Shown here: positions 11,372 through 20,675 of the stretch, piece after piece
Position numbering within the stretch: position 1 is the stretch's first letter
Layout of the letters: each line of letters starts with the position of its first letter
Assembly (NCBI GenBank): GCA_007115705.1
Contig: QXEO01001118.1
Coordinates: forward strand, 4,969,571-5,033,570
Length of the DNA stretch: 64,000 nt
DNA from: Dactylis glomerata
Lineage: Eukaryota; Streptophyta; Magnoliopsida; Poales; Poaceae
Reading direction: 5' to 3'
Position numbers and translations under genes: made by a program
Notes under the pieces: generated by a model
What the model was told of the DNA's origin: nothing
The model's database searches: none
Seen by the model: only the letters and a program-made list of their open reading frames with translations

Positions 11372-12473
11372 GTCCTAGAATCCAAATATAAGCAACTATG
11401 CTGTGAAAGAGTGCACATTGGTCTGATCTAGCCGGAGTCTCCGGGGACTCGGGCCGGAGTCTCCGGCCAAAACCGGAGACTTTGCGTCCAGGCCGGAGTC
11501 TCCGGCCACAGGGGCCGGAGTCTCCGGCCGGATGCAGGAGCCCGAGCCTAGGAGACCACTTAGACCAAATCGAGTGCAATAACCACAATAAAGTTGCTAA
11601 GAAGATGATTGATAGCCACTAGAATGTAGTACACCAATTCAAACTATGGGAAACATGCACATCTCATAGATCTAGATGGAACTAGATGGAGAAGATGAAG
11701 AGCACATTTACCGGAGTCCATTGGCGCAAATCGGTCGGTGGGGAGGTTCCCACACCCTCAAGGGACAGATTGGCCGGTGGCACGGCGGATCCCGGGGCTT
11801 GGGAGAGCTCCGGGCAGCGATCTTCGAAGAGGGGGCGGCAGGGGGCGAGTGTAGGGCACGGGGGCGAGTGGGGAAGAATGAACCGTTCTTCCCCACCCCG
11901 TGCCCTAAGTGACTTTTGAAAACGCCCGGGCCGGAGTCTCCGGTACTTACCCCGGAGTCTCCGGCCCACCGGAGTCTCCGGGCTGTAAGCCCCGGAGTCT
12001 CCGGCCCCCCCTCGACCAGATCAATATTTATGGTGTGAAGGACATGTCATTTAGAGATAGGTTTGTTTTAGGATGAGATGGGCTTGGGATGGACACATTG
12101 TCACTGTGTGGTACAACATGCTCATGCTTGCAAACATGCAAACAAAATCAAATAAGACCAAACATGAGCATCTTCCCATAAAATTAAGGCAATAAAGTCA
12201 AATGGGAAACTCCTCCACTAGGGAGGTTGGTGACCAAAGGGCCATCATGTATGAGTACAAAGGTATGGCACCGCGAAGATATATCTTGGGCCCAAAACCT
12301 AGACTCATCAATTAAGCTCAAAAGTGTCACCACTGACACGATAGAACAATACGCTTACTATCGGCATTATGGGGGGAGGGATAGCCCAATCAATTAGGAC
12401 CGCACTCCCCCTATATTCATGCCCACATCTAGAACAACACACACATTAGAGTATGGGAGTAAATGCACCTAGC
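11372..12473. other. Sirevirus spacer between pol and ORF3
   Basis: Non-coding spacer of about 1.1 kb carrying eight palindromes and, near 12405, another CTCCCCCTATA tract. A GC-rich 11676-11912 patch has overlapping open frames on both strands that I treat as chance. The spacer may hold a splice acceptor for an ORF3 mRNA, but I cannot point to one. Confidence 0.6.
11431..12010. repeat. Palindrome arrays flanking the spacer before ORF3
   Basis: Two clusters (11431-11530 and about 11930-12010) of four CGGAGTCTCCG copies each, in the non-coding spacer between pol and the third ORF. The orientation matches the LTR copies. Confidence 0.9.
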
Positions 12474-15400
12474 TCAAGCCACATTGCTTGAATCAATGAT
12501 ATTTAGTTCATGCCTCAATTCCCGGAATCTTGCTTCATCAAGAGGCTTTGTGAATATATCGGCAAGTTGCTCATGAGTGCCAACATAAGATAGATCAATT
12601 TCTCCTCGGTTGACATGATCCCGAATGAAATGATGACGAATCTCAATATGCTTCGTCTTATTGTGTTGCACCGGGTTGTGAGCGATCTTGATTGCACTTT
12701 CATTATCACACAAAAGAGGCACTTTGTCAAAAATGACACCGTAATCCTTCAAAGTTTGCCTCATCCATAAGAGTTGTGCACAACAACTAGCCGCGGCTAC
12801 ATATTCGGCTTCGGTGGTAGAGAGAGACACACAATTTTGTTTCTTAGATGACCAACACACCAAAGACCTTCCAAGAAATTGGCAAGCCCCGGAGGTTGAT
12901 TTCCGTTCCACTTTGTCTCCCGCCCAATCCGAATCCGAGTAACCTATAAGATCAAAACTTGCTCCTTTTGGATACCAAAGACCAAAGTTAGGGGTATTTA
13001 CCAAATATCGAAAGATTCTCTTGACCGCCACTAAGTGGCTTTCCTCTGGTGCGGCTTGAAAACGTGCACAAACTCCCACACTTAACATAATGTCCGGTCT
13101 AGATGCACAAAGGTAAAGCAAGGAACCAATCATAGATCTATAGAGTTTTTGATCCACTTCTTTACCATTAGGATCGAGATCAAGATTAACCTTTGTTGGC
13201 ATGGGAGTCTTTGCACCTTTGACTCCAATCATCTCGAACCTCTTGAGCATGTCTTGGGTATATTTGGCTTGGTTCACAAAAGTCCCTCCCTTCAATTGTT
13301 TAACTTCAAATCCAAGGAAGAACTCCAACTCCCCCATCATAGACATCTCAAACTTGTCGGTCATGAGCTTGGCAAACTCATTATTGAAAGCTTTGTTAGT
13401 AGAACCAAATATAATATCATCAACATATATTTGGCAAATGAAAAGCTCCCCATTGACCTTCTTAGTAAAAAGAGTGGGATCGATCACCCCAATTTCAAAA
13501 CCACGATCAACCAACAACTCTTTAAGGTGCTCATACCACGCACGTGGGGCTTGTTTGAGGCCATAGAGTGCCTTATCAAGTTTGTAAACGTGGTTAGGAA
13601 ACTTAGGGTTTTCGAAGCCCGGGGGTTGCTTCACAAAAACCAATTCATTTAAGGGACCGTTGAGAAATGCACTTTTAACATCCATTTGTTGAAGTTTAAA
13701 GTTATGATGTGATGCATATGCAAGTAAGATGCGAATGGATTCAAGACGGGCAACGGGAGCGAAAGTTTCACCAAAGTCAATACCCTCGACTTGTGAGAAA
13801 CCTTGAGCCACCAATCTTGCCTTATTACGAATGACTATGCCATTTGCATCTTGCTTGTTCTTGAAGATCCACTTGGTCCCAATGACATTACGGCAATCTT
13901 TAGGCCTTTCTACTAGAGTCCACACATTGTTGCGCTCGAAGTTGTTGAGTTCATCATGCATGGCATCAAGCCAATCCGGATCCTCAAGCGCCTCATAAAC
14001 TTTCTTGGGTTCTATACAAGAGACAAAAGCATGATGAGAGCAAAAGTTAGAAAGTTGCCTCCTAGTGGAGACACCTTTACGAACACTTCCAACCACATTT
14101 TCCAAGGATATGCTTCTTCGTCGTAGAATGGACTCAAGCTTCTTCTCACGGCGAGTGCGAGCCTCAAGAGGAGATTCTTGAGAGACTACTTGATCATCTT
14201 CATGATCACTGTTCTGGTCCTCGCCTTGACCAGTAAGTGGATTGCCTTGATCATCAAGTGGACCATAGCCACGGAATTCCGAAGGATCTTCATCAAAGGC
14301 TTGATCACCTCCGGAGACTCCGGTATCCATACCCGGAGACTCCGGTATAGGCCGGAGAGTCCGGACCACAGGGGCCGGAGACTCCGGGCAAGATTGCTCG
14401 GTGGGATGATCTTGAGGTTGAGGGTGTGCAGCTTGTCTTTGGTCAATGTCCTGTGTGTGTTCAGCAGGTGAAGGCTCCACATGTGTAGAGCATTGTCCTT
14501 CTCCTTCGGCCAAAAGGTGTCCCTCAATGGGCCGGAAGAATCCGACACCCATTCTTCTTATGGCTTGGGGAGGAATTTCGTCACCTACATCACGAACACA
14601 ACTTTGTCCTACAAAGGAACCATTATCCTCATCGAACCTCACATTACAAGTTTCTATAACATGCCCGGTGGACTTGCTATAGATCCTATAGGAATGTGAG
14701 TCCGTGGAGTAACCAACAAAGATACCCTCTAATGCTTTAGAATCAAATTTTGACAAACGAACACCTTTCTTGAGGTAGAAACACTTACAACCAAATACCC
14801 GGAAGTACATGATGTTAGGCTTTTGCCCGGTAAGAATTTCATATGGAGTCTTGTTCAAGTTCTTGCGGAGATAAAGCCGGTTGGTGGCATGGCATGCGGT
14901 ATTAATAGCTTCGGCCCAAAAGTTGTATGGAGACTTGAACTCCGCCAACATAGTTCTTGCCGCATCCATGAGAGTACGGTTCTTCCTCTCGGCAACTCCA
15001 TTTTGTTGCGGGGTGTATGCAGCGGAATATTGATGTTTGATACCCGCATCACTAAGAAACTCATTTAGGGAGTAGTTCTTGAACTCGGTGCCATTGTCAC
15101 TTCTTATAGTCAATATGGTGGAATTGAATTGACGCTCAACTTCGGTGGCAAAGTCTTTGACGGTTTGTTGGGTCTCACTCTTGAATTCAAAGAAATAAAC
15201 CCAAGTGTATCTTGAATAGTCATCGACAATTACCAAGCAATATTTCTTGCCACCAAGACTTGCATAAGTGGGAGGTCCAAAGAGATCCATGTGAAGGAGC
15301 TCCAAGCACCTCTTGGAAGAGATAATAGTCTTGCTCGGATGACTTGTTTCATGCATCTTTCCTTCAATACATGCCCTACAAACACGATCTTTGGCAAAAG

Positions 15401-15905
15401 AAACATCCTTTAGTCCGAGTATGTGGCCATTGGTGTAGAGATTTTGCAAAGCTCTCATATTGACGTGGGCTAACCGGCGATGCCAAAGCCATCCCACGTC
15501 GGCCTTAGCAATTAGGCATATCGCGGCCGTAGTGGGTTTCTCCGAAAAGTCCACCACATACAAGCCATTTTCGACATACCCAACAAAGGCAACCTTGAGA
15601 GACTTACTCCACATGACGACCACAATATCAACATCAAAATATGTGGCATAGCCCATAGTAGCAAGTTGATGAACGGAAAGTAGATTATAACCAATGGTTT
15701 CGACAAGCATGACATTCACTAAGGACACGTCCGGAGTGATCACCACCTTACCGAAACCAAGTACCTGAGAGGATGAATTATCACCATATGAGACCGTGAC
15801 ATTTGAAGTATTGGGCTTTAGATCTTCCACAATATTTTTGCTTCCGGTCATGTGGCTTGTGGCACCACTATCAATAATCCATTTTACTCCTCCGGAAGCA
15901 ATGTC
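12474..15905 (-). CDS. pol: Sirevirus pol: protease, integrase, RT, RNase H
   Basis: The frame is open from codon 15905, just after a TAG; the first ATG (15851) lies inside the protease, after its active site WIIDSGATSH. Domains follow Copia order. Integrase has a zinc finger (WHRRLAHVN ... CRACIEGK), the catalytic core HMDLFGP, RSDNGTEF and the PQQNGVAERKNRT glutamate. A variable linker with palindromes follows. RT has the QMDVKSAFLNG box and YVDDIIFGS (about 13410-13435). RNase H has STTEAEYVAA and ends with the DIFTKPL motif. No stop or frameshift is visible. The frame is +1 relative to gag and begins 10 bases after the gag stop, so expression needs recoding, splicing or reinitiation. The element could be competent to transpose. 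Confidence 0.93.
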   Translation of the reverse strand, partial: DIASGGVKWIIDSGATSHMTGSKNIVEDLKPNTSNVTVSYGDNSSSQVLGFGKVVITPDVSLVNVMLVETIGYNLLSVHQLATMGYATYFDVDIVVVMWSKSLKVAFVGYVENGLYVVDFSEKPTTAAICLIAKADVGWLWHRRLAHVNMRALQNLYTNGHILGLKDVSFAKDRVCRACIEGKMHETSHPSKTIISSKRCLELLHMDLFGPPTYASLGGKKYCLVIVDDYSRYTWVYFFEFKSETQQTVKDFATEVERQFNSTILTIRSDNGTEFKNYSLNEFLSDAGIKHQYSAAYTPQQNGVAERKNRTLMDAARTMLAEFKSPYNFWAEAINTACHATNRLYLRKNLNKTPYEILTGQKPNIMYFRVFGCKCFYLKKGVRLSKFDSKALEGIFVGYSTDSHSYRIYSKSTGHVIETCNVRFDEDNGSFVGQSCVRDVGDEIPPQAIRRMGVGFFRPIEGHLLAEGEGQCSTHVEPSPAEHTQDIDQRQAAHPQPQDHPTEQSCPESPAPVVRTLRPIPESPGMDTGVSGGDQAFDEDPSEFRGYGPLDDQGNPLTGQGEDQNSDHEDDQVVSQESPLEARTRREKKLESILRRRSISLENVVGSVRKGVSTRRQLSNFCSHHAFVSCIEPKKVYEALEDPDWLDAMHDELNNFERNNVWTLVERPKDCRNVIGTKWIFKNKQDANGIVIRNKARLVAQGFSQVEGIDFGETFAPVARLESIRILLAYASHHNFKLQQMDVKSAFLNGPLNELVFVKQPPGFENPKFPNHVYKLDKALYGLKQAPRAWYEHLKELLVDRGFEIGVIDPTLFTKKVNGELFICQIYVDDIIFGSTNKAFNNEFAKLMTDKFEMSMMGELEFFLGFEVKQLKGGTFVNQAKYTQDMLKRFEMIGVKGAKTPMPTKVNLDLDPNGKEVDQKLYRSMIGSLLYLCASRPDIMLSVGVCARFQAAPEESHLVAVKRIFRYLVNTPNFGLWYPKGASFDLIGYSDSDWAGDKVERKSTSGACQFLGRSLVCWSSKKQNCVSLSTTEAEYVAAASCCAQLLWMRQTLKDYGVIFDKVPLLCDNESAIKIAHNPVQHNKTKHIEIRHHFIRDHVNRGEIDLSYVGTHEQLADIFTKPLDEARFRELRHELNIIDSSNVA
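14311..14389. repeat. Palindrome cluster inside pol
   Basis: Three CGGAGACTCCG copies plus one CGGAGAGTCCG variant within the pol reading frame, in the variable linker between integrase and reverse transcriptase. They encode short PESPG- or TGVSG-like peptides. The central base is inverted relative to the LTR copies on the same strand. Confidence 0.88.
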
Positions 15906-15915
15906 CTACAAGAGA

Positions 15916-18651
15916 TTAATTCTTGGTTTTAGGTCCCCATCTTTGAATGGGTCCTCGTTTGTTAGTCACAAGAATCTTAGGTACCCAAATAGCATATTCA
16001 ATGAAACCATTATAGGGACCAACATATTTAGCATAGACATCACCATAATAGTCCCTAAGAAGAACATAATGAGGGTTATATTTTCCTGCAAAATTATTGT
16101 GAGAAAGGCCGGAGACTCCGGTCTTTGGGGGCGGAGACTCCGGGGTAGACGAACTAACCGGAGACTCCGGAGACCTTGACCCGGAGACTCCGGTCTCCTC
16201 GATTTTCTTCTTTCCATTCAACTCCTCCCACTCCTCCTCGGTGTAACAAATGTCAAAGGGGACATGAGGAGTAGGAGCAGCAGCAGGCTTTGTCTTCTTC
16301 TTGTTCTTCTTGTTCTTCTTCTTCTTTGAGGACTCGGCCACCAAACAGAGATCCCCTTTCTTTGAGGACTCGGCAACAAAACCGAGGCCCTCCTTTCCCT
16401 TGTACAATCTTTGATTGTTCAAGAGATCATTGAGATTCTTCTCTCCTTGAATGCAAGTGGCAAGGCCCTTAGCAAGATCGGCCTTCAACCTATTGTTCTC
16501 CTCAATGATATCACTATGATCACAAATAGAGTTAGAAGAACAAGGAACTTCAATAACTTGCATTGGGGGGACTTTAGATTGTTCAATAGTTAGTTGAATT
16601 TGAAGTTGTTCACGAATCTTGGTGAGATGAGAGAATTTGCCCTCCAAAGCCTTGTGAGCTTCTTCAAGCTTCTCAAACTTCTCACGAAGATTATTATGAC
16701 CAACGTCAAATTCAACTTTCTCCTTTTTAAGCAACTTGACCATAGCGAGAGCATGGTCACGTTCTTTAGTGAGTTTTGACAAGATTAGATTATGAGACTC
16801 TTCTAGTCCCAACAATTTCTCCTCTAAAGATACTCTCAAGTTTTGCTCTTCTTCGAGCTCAATTGATAGAGAGCCAATATCATCGGCGGCTAATCTTTCC
16901 AACTCCTCCTTCTCCTTGATGGTGTCATGGGCATCACCAAGTTCACACATTAGTGCCTCAACATATATCTTGGTTGGCCCCTTCATGTTAGCAAGAAAAT
17001 CATCACAAGAAACTAGTTCTTTCTTAATCTTAAGACTACTCACATCATCCAAAGAGGTAGTATTGGAATGTGATGATGAAGGAGTAGGTGATGAGGTTAC
17101 CTCCGAGGCCTTAGCCATAAGACACTTGTGAGTGGTGATGATGGCGTTCTCATTTAGTGAGTTGAAGAGGGATGTAGGTGGTGTGGAGACAATGGCAATT
17201 GCGGCCACTTCTCCATTCTCTTCATCAACGGAGTCATCATCCTCGGACTCGGAGTCATACTCCTCATGAACCACCAATACCCTTTCTCCTTTCTTCTTGT
17301 TGTCCTTGTTCCCATGTTTCTTGGATGGGTAGAACTTTGATGACCGGCGCTTGGGGACGAGCCGGCCCTCATTGTCCTCCTTGTTCTCATAAGGACATTC
17401 GGCGATGAAGTGCTTGATTCCTCCACAATTGTAGCAATGCCTCACTTTAGAGTCACCACCTTTTCTTGGAAAGGATTTGAACTTGGATCCCTTCGTCTTG
17501 TGCTTGTTGGCATCCCAAAAGGCATTTGCATTGAGAGCCAAGTGTTCATGGAGTGCAAACTTGAGATCTTCCGGAGACCAACACTCTTCTTCATATATTT
17601 CTTCTTCTCCTTCTCCTTGCTTGGACACCACCTTGGCCTTGAGTGCAAGATTGTGAATTCCTTGTCCGGCAAGAACACGGGCTCTTGTTTCTTCCGCGTT
17701 CTTCTTCAAGATAGACAAGGCGGTGAACTCGCAAAGAACTTCATTTGAGGTCATACTCCCAAAATCCGGTCTTGAACGGATTATCTCGGATCGCATGGGT
17801 TCTCTTGGGTTGATGGAGGTGATGAACATACGCTTGATATAGTCATCACCATTGTCTTTGCACCCAAACCCGGTCAAGGCCGTTGCAAGAGCCAAGATCC
17901 TTTGGTACATCTCATCGGGAGTCTCATTATCACGCATAATGAAATCCCTTTCTTCACTTTTGAGCTCATCAAACTTGGAGGACCGAATACTTTCATTCCC
18001 AATGAAGAGCATAGTGAGATAGTCCCATACTTCCTTGGCGGTGTTCAAGTTGTTGATGTGTACCGCATGAGTATCCGGTACGGCTTGTTGAAGGAGATGC
18101 TTGGCGGTGGCATTGAGTTGCTCATCAACTTCTTCCCTTCCGGTCAAGTTGAGAGGATCATGAGGAGCAAAACCATTTTGTATGACCCTCCACAAATGAG
18201 TAGAAGAGCTAGAAATATGAGATTTCATTAGTCCTTGCCATTTAATAAAATTGCGAGAATCAAGCTTGGGAGGAGATCCCATATTATTAATGTGTGGCAT
18301 AGGATAATGAACCGGCAAAGGTGAGTAAGTGTTAGGGGGTGGAATGTTAGCACCCATTGCCGGACCAACATTTTCCTTAGGAAGGTCACCTTTATTCTCG
18401 GCAGAGGTGGAGCCATTGTTAGGTGGCTTCACCTTAGCCAAGGAGAGTTCCACACTAGGAGTGGTGTTTGGGTCGGTGGGCCCGGAAGGTTTTCTTCCAA
18501 AATATTCCTCAAACATAGCCTTCATTTCCAATCTCATAGTGGTTTGCATTGTGTCCAAGGACGCCAAATGCTCCTCACGTGAGATTGAAGAGGAAGAGAT
18601 AGATGGAGGAGTATCTTCGGGAGGAGGTTCTTTACTCTTATCCCCATCCAT
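15916..18651 (-). CDS. gag: Sirevirus gag (911 aa)
   Basis: Starts at ATG 18651 (MDGDKSKEPPPED) about 45 bp after the primer site and ends TAA at 15916. The N-terminal third is a Copia-type gag core (FIKWQGLMKSHIS, AKEVWDYLTMLF, MYQRILALATAL). A CCHC zinc knuckle, CYNCGGIKHFIAEC, lies near residue 410. A long Glu/Lys/Leu-rich coiled-coil region follows (about 560-740), then Lys-rich KKKKNKKNKKK and a Ser/Pro linker built from the palindrome motif. The unusual length and coiled coil are typical of Sirevirus gag. It packages element RNA in cytoplasmic particles. Uninterrupted. Confidence 0.93.
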   Translation of the reverse strand: MDGDKSKEPPPEDTPPSISSSSISREEHLASLDTMQTTMRLEMKAMFEEYFGRKPSGPTDPNTTPSVELSLAKVKPPNNGSTSAENKGDLPKENVGPAMGANIPPPNTYSPLPVHYPMPHINNMGSPPKLDSRNFIKWQGLMKSHISSSSTHLWRVIQNGFAPHDPLNLTGREEVDEQLNATAKHLLQQAVPDTHAVHINNLNTAKEVWDYLTMLFIGNESIRSSKFDELKSEERDFIMRDNETPDEMYQRILALATALTGFGCKDNGDDYIKRMFITSINPREPMRSEIIRSRPDFGSMTSNEVLCEFTALSILKKNAEETRARVLAGQGIHNLALKAKVVSKQGEGEEEIYEEECWSPEDLKFALHEHLALNANAFWDANKHKTKGSKFKSFPRKGGDSKVRHCYNCGGIKHFIAECPYENKEDNEGRLVPKRRSSKFYPSKKHGNKDNKKKGERVLVVHEEYDSESEDDDSVDEENGEVAAIAIVSTPPTSLFNSLNENAIITTHKCLMAKASEVTSSPTPSSSHSNTTSLDDVSSLKIKKELVSCDDFLANMKGPTKIYVEALMCELGDAHDTIKEKEELERLAADDIGSLSIELEEEQNLRVSLEEKLLGLEESHNLILSKLTKERDHALAMVKLLKKEKVEFDVGHNNLREKFEKLEEAHKALEGKFSHLTKIREQLQIQLTIEQSKVPPMQVIEVPCSSNSICDHSDIIEENNRLKADLAKGLATCIQGEKNLNDLLNNQRLYKGKEGLGFVAESSKKGDLCLVAESSKKKKNKKNKKKTKPAAAPTPHVPFDICYTEEEWEELNGKKKIEETGVSGSRSPESPVSSSTPESPPPKTGVSGLSHNNFAGKYNPHYVLLRDYYGDVYAKYVGPYNGFIEYAIWVPKILVTNKRGPIQRWGPKTKN
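16109..16195. repeat. Palindrome cluster inside gag
   Basis: Four CGGAGACTCCG copies in the 3' part of gag, read as SPESPV-, TPESPP- and TGVSG-like peptides in a Ser/Pro-rich linker after the Lys-rich stretch. Confidence 0.88.
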
Positions 18652-18695
18652 GGTCGCTCAAACTCTTAGGCGGTTAAGCCCGAATAAGAGACCAC

Positions 18696-18707
18696 GCTCT
18701 GATACCA
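18696..18707 (-). other. Primer binding site (initiator tRNA-Met type)
   Basis: The minus strand reads TGGTATCAGAGC two bases inside the 5' LTR, the usual Copia primer site complementary to initiator methionine tRNA. Confidence 0.93.
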
Positions 18708-18709
18708 AT

Positions 18710-20037
18710 TGAAAGGATCGTATGAGCGACTAGAGGGGGGGGGTGAATAGGAGCTACCCAATAATTTTAATTCTTTTCAAGTTAGGGCTAGACAAGAAGG
18801 TAAATTCTCTAGATGTGATACTAAGTGAATTTACCTAGAGTGACAAGCAAGCTAGCAATAACAATATAAGTAAAGGCACAAGTAAAGGATAGAGGTCACC
18901 GCAATGAAGACACGAAGACACGAGGATGTATTCCCGTAGTTCCTTCCTTGTTACGGGAAGTACGTCTACGTTGGAGAGGTGTGGGGCCACAAAGGCCACC
19001 AACGCCACAAAGGCTCACCCTATTCTCCGGTGAACAAGCCACAAAGGCGAGTTCACGCTCCACTAAGCGATGCCCTTGAAGGCGGCACGACACCTTTACA
19101 CAAAGTATTGGGGCAAGCTCCACAACTCAATTGGAGGCTCCCAATAGGCCCACCAAGCTCTTACACACAAAGTCAAGCTTGGGGGACGGCTTCTTCCGGC
19201 TATAAATCCGATGAATCACACAAGTAACAAGCCCCTCAACAAAGAGAGGGGGGAAATCAAATCGCCTTGGTGGAAGTGTAGATCTAGGTCTTCTCCCTCA
19301 AATCCCAAAAGGGCTTTGAGTTCTATTGGCTAGGGAGAGAGATCTTGAGCTTTGAAGCTTTGGAACAATGGTGGAGAGAGAGTGGAAGCCGCAGCCTTCT
19401 CTTGAGGAAGAAGAAGGCTTTATATACTCCTCCTCGAAATGTAGCCGTTGCTGGTCGACTAGGGCCGGAGTCTCCGGCCAGGAGGGCCGGAGTCTCCGCC
19501 CTAAGTGACTCCAGGGCCGGAGTCTCCGGCCAGAGACAGAAGTCTCCGGCCCAACTCCGGCCTGGTCACTGCATAGACCAGCTCCTTAGCAAACCCTAAC
19601 CCAGCCAGAGAGACCGGAGTCTCCGGCCACTGGGACCGGAGTCTCCGCCCCACCCGGAGTCTCCGGCCAGAGACAAAAGTCTCCGGCCCAACTCCGGGCA
19701 GGTCTCTGCTTAGACCAACTGGGAGGATTGCTAGGGCGATACTCCTAGGCCGGAGTCTCCGGCCACCAGGGCCGGAGTCTCCGCCCTAGAAGTAGCAATA
19801 GCAGTACTTCGAGGATCCCCTCTCCACCAATTCCACCTTCGCGAAGCACCCTATAAGACCACTAAGCCCTAACTCCACTACAGGACTACGGGCTTCGATC
19901 TTTTCTTCCCTTTTTGGGTGAACCTCCGCGAGATCCTGAATTAACCTAGAAAATCTGCATAACTTAAATAGAATGGTTAATTCACCAAATGTTGTTAACA
20001 AACACCAAAATACATTTATTAGGGAAATGCCCTTTCA
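18710..20037 (-). repeat. 5' LTR of the Sirevirus element
   Basis: A 1328-bp LTR, the promoter end of the element. On reading it matches 7912-9241 outside the poly-G run. A TATATA-containing stretch (GGCTTTATATACTC at about 19417-19430) may be the LTR TATA region on one strand. Confidence 0.95.
19463..19786. repeat. Palindrome array in the 5' LTR
   Basis: The same eight palindrome copies as at 8668-8990, in the other LTR. Confidence 0.9.
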
Positions 20038-20042
20038 CCAGG

Positions 20043-20675
20043 TCAGGCCACTCGCCTATGGTTCTAAAGGCACAAATAGGACGGTACGACATCGGAAGAG
20101 TATTTATGGACGTAGGGAGTGGCATCAACCTGATATATGCTAGAACACTGAAGGCAATGTGTATCCCGCTGTCGAGTTTAAAGCCAACAGACTGCTCCTT
20201 CCATGGAATAGTACCAGGAGCCGCAAACTACCCTCTGGGAAGAATATAACTCGACGTCTGCTTTGGCAGTAGCAGCAACTACCGCAGAGAGAAGCTGGAA
20301 TTTAAAGTTATGGACTGGCCGTCACAATACCATGCAATCCTGGGGCTCCCAGCATTTGCAAAATTCATGGCAGTGCCTCATTACGCGTATCTTACGCTAA
20401 AAATCTCAGGACCCAAAGGAACAATTACAGTGCAAGGGAGCTTTGAAGTAGCCAACACATGTGACATAGAATTCAATAGGATGGCGCAAACCTTCGGCAT
20501 GACAGCAAAATATGAGAGGCTAAAAGGAGAAACAGATCATAACGTGCTACCCAACGTTGGACGATCCCTGCTAGATCAGGCTTTTGACACAACTCAGAAC
20601 TCGAAGAAGATCCAGGTCCACCCTACAGATCCAAACAAGACGACATCAATTGCGGTGAACTTGGATCCCGCATAG
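20043..20675 (+). pseudogene. pro: Gypsy aspartic protease region, broken
   Basis: This continues the gag-pro frame after the Copia insertion; the target duplication CCAGG (20038-20042) joins it exactly to 7911. The retroviral-type protease active site reads FMDVGSGINLIY. Family members usually have a D-[SGT]-G triad here, so the V may be a mutation or local variation. The HAILGLPAFAKF segment that precedes the RT in such elements follows. TAA at 20247-20249 and TAG at 20673-20675 break the frame, and sequence reads on in the same frame after each. The protease would process the polyprotein; this copy is inactive. Confidence 0.85.

Larger units (their letters stand above)
7912..20037 (-). mobile_element. 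Sirevirus-type Copia element, apparently intact
   Basis: A 12.1-kb element on the minus strand inserted into the Gypsy gag-pro frame, with a perfect duplication CCAGG (7907-7911 and 20038-20042). In its own direction: 5' LTR (20037-18710), primer site TGGTATCAGAGC, gag (911 aa), pol (about 1143 open codons), a long spacer, a third ORF (532 aa), polypurine tract, 3' LTR (9241-7912). A very long gag with coiled coil, LTRs over 1 kb, an extra 3' ORF, multiple polypurine-like tracts and repeated LTR palindromes fit Sireviruses (Maximus/SIRE lineage). None of the three large frames has an internal stop, and the LTRs appear identical except for the length of one poly-G run, indicating very recent insertion. 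Confidence 0.95.
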
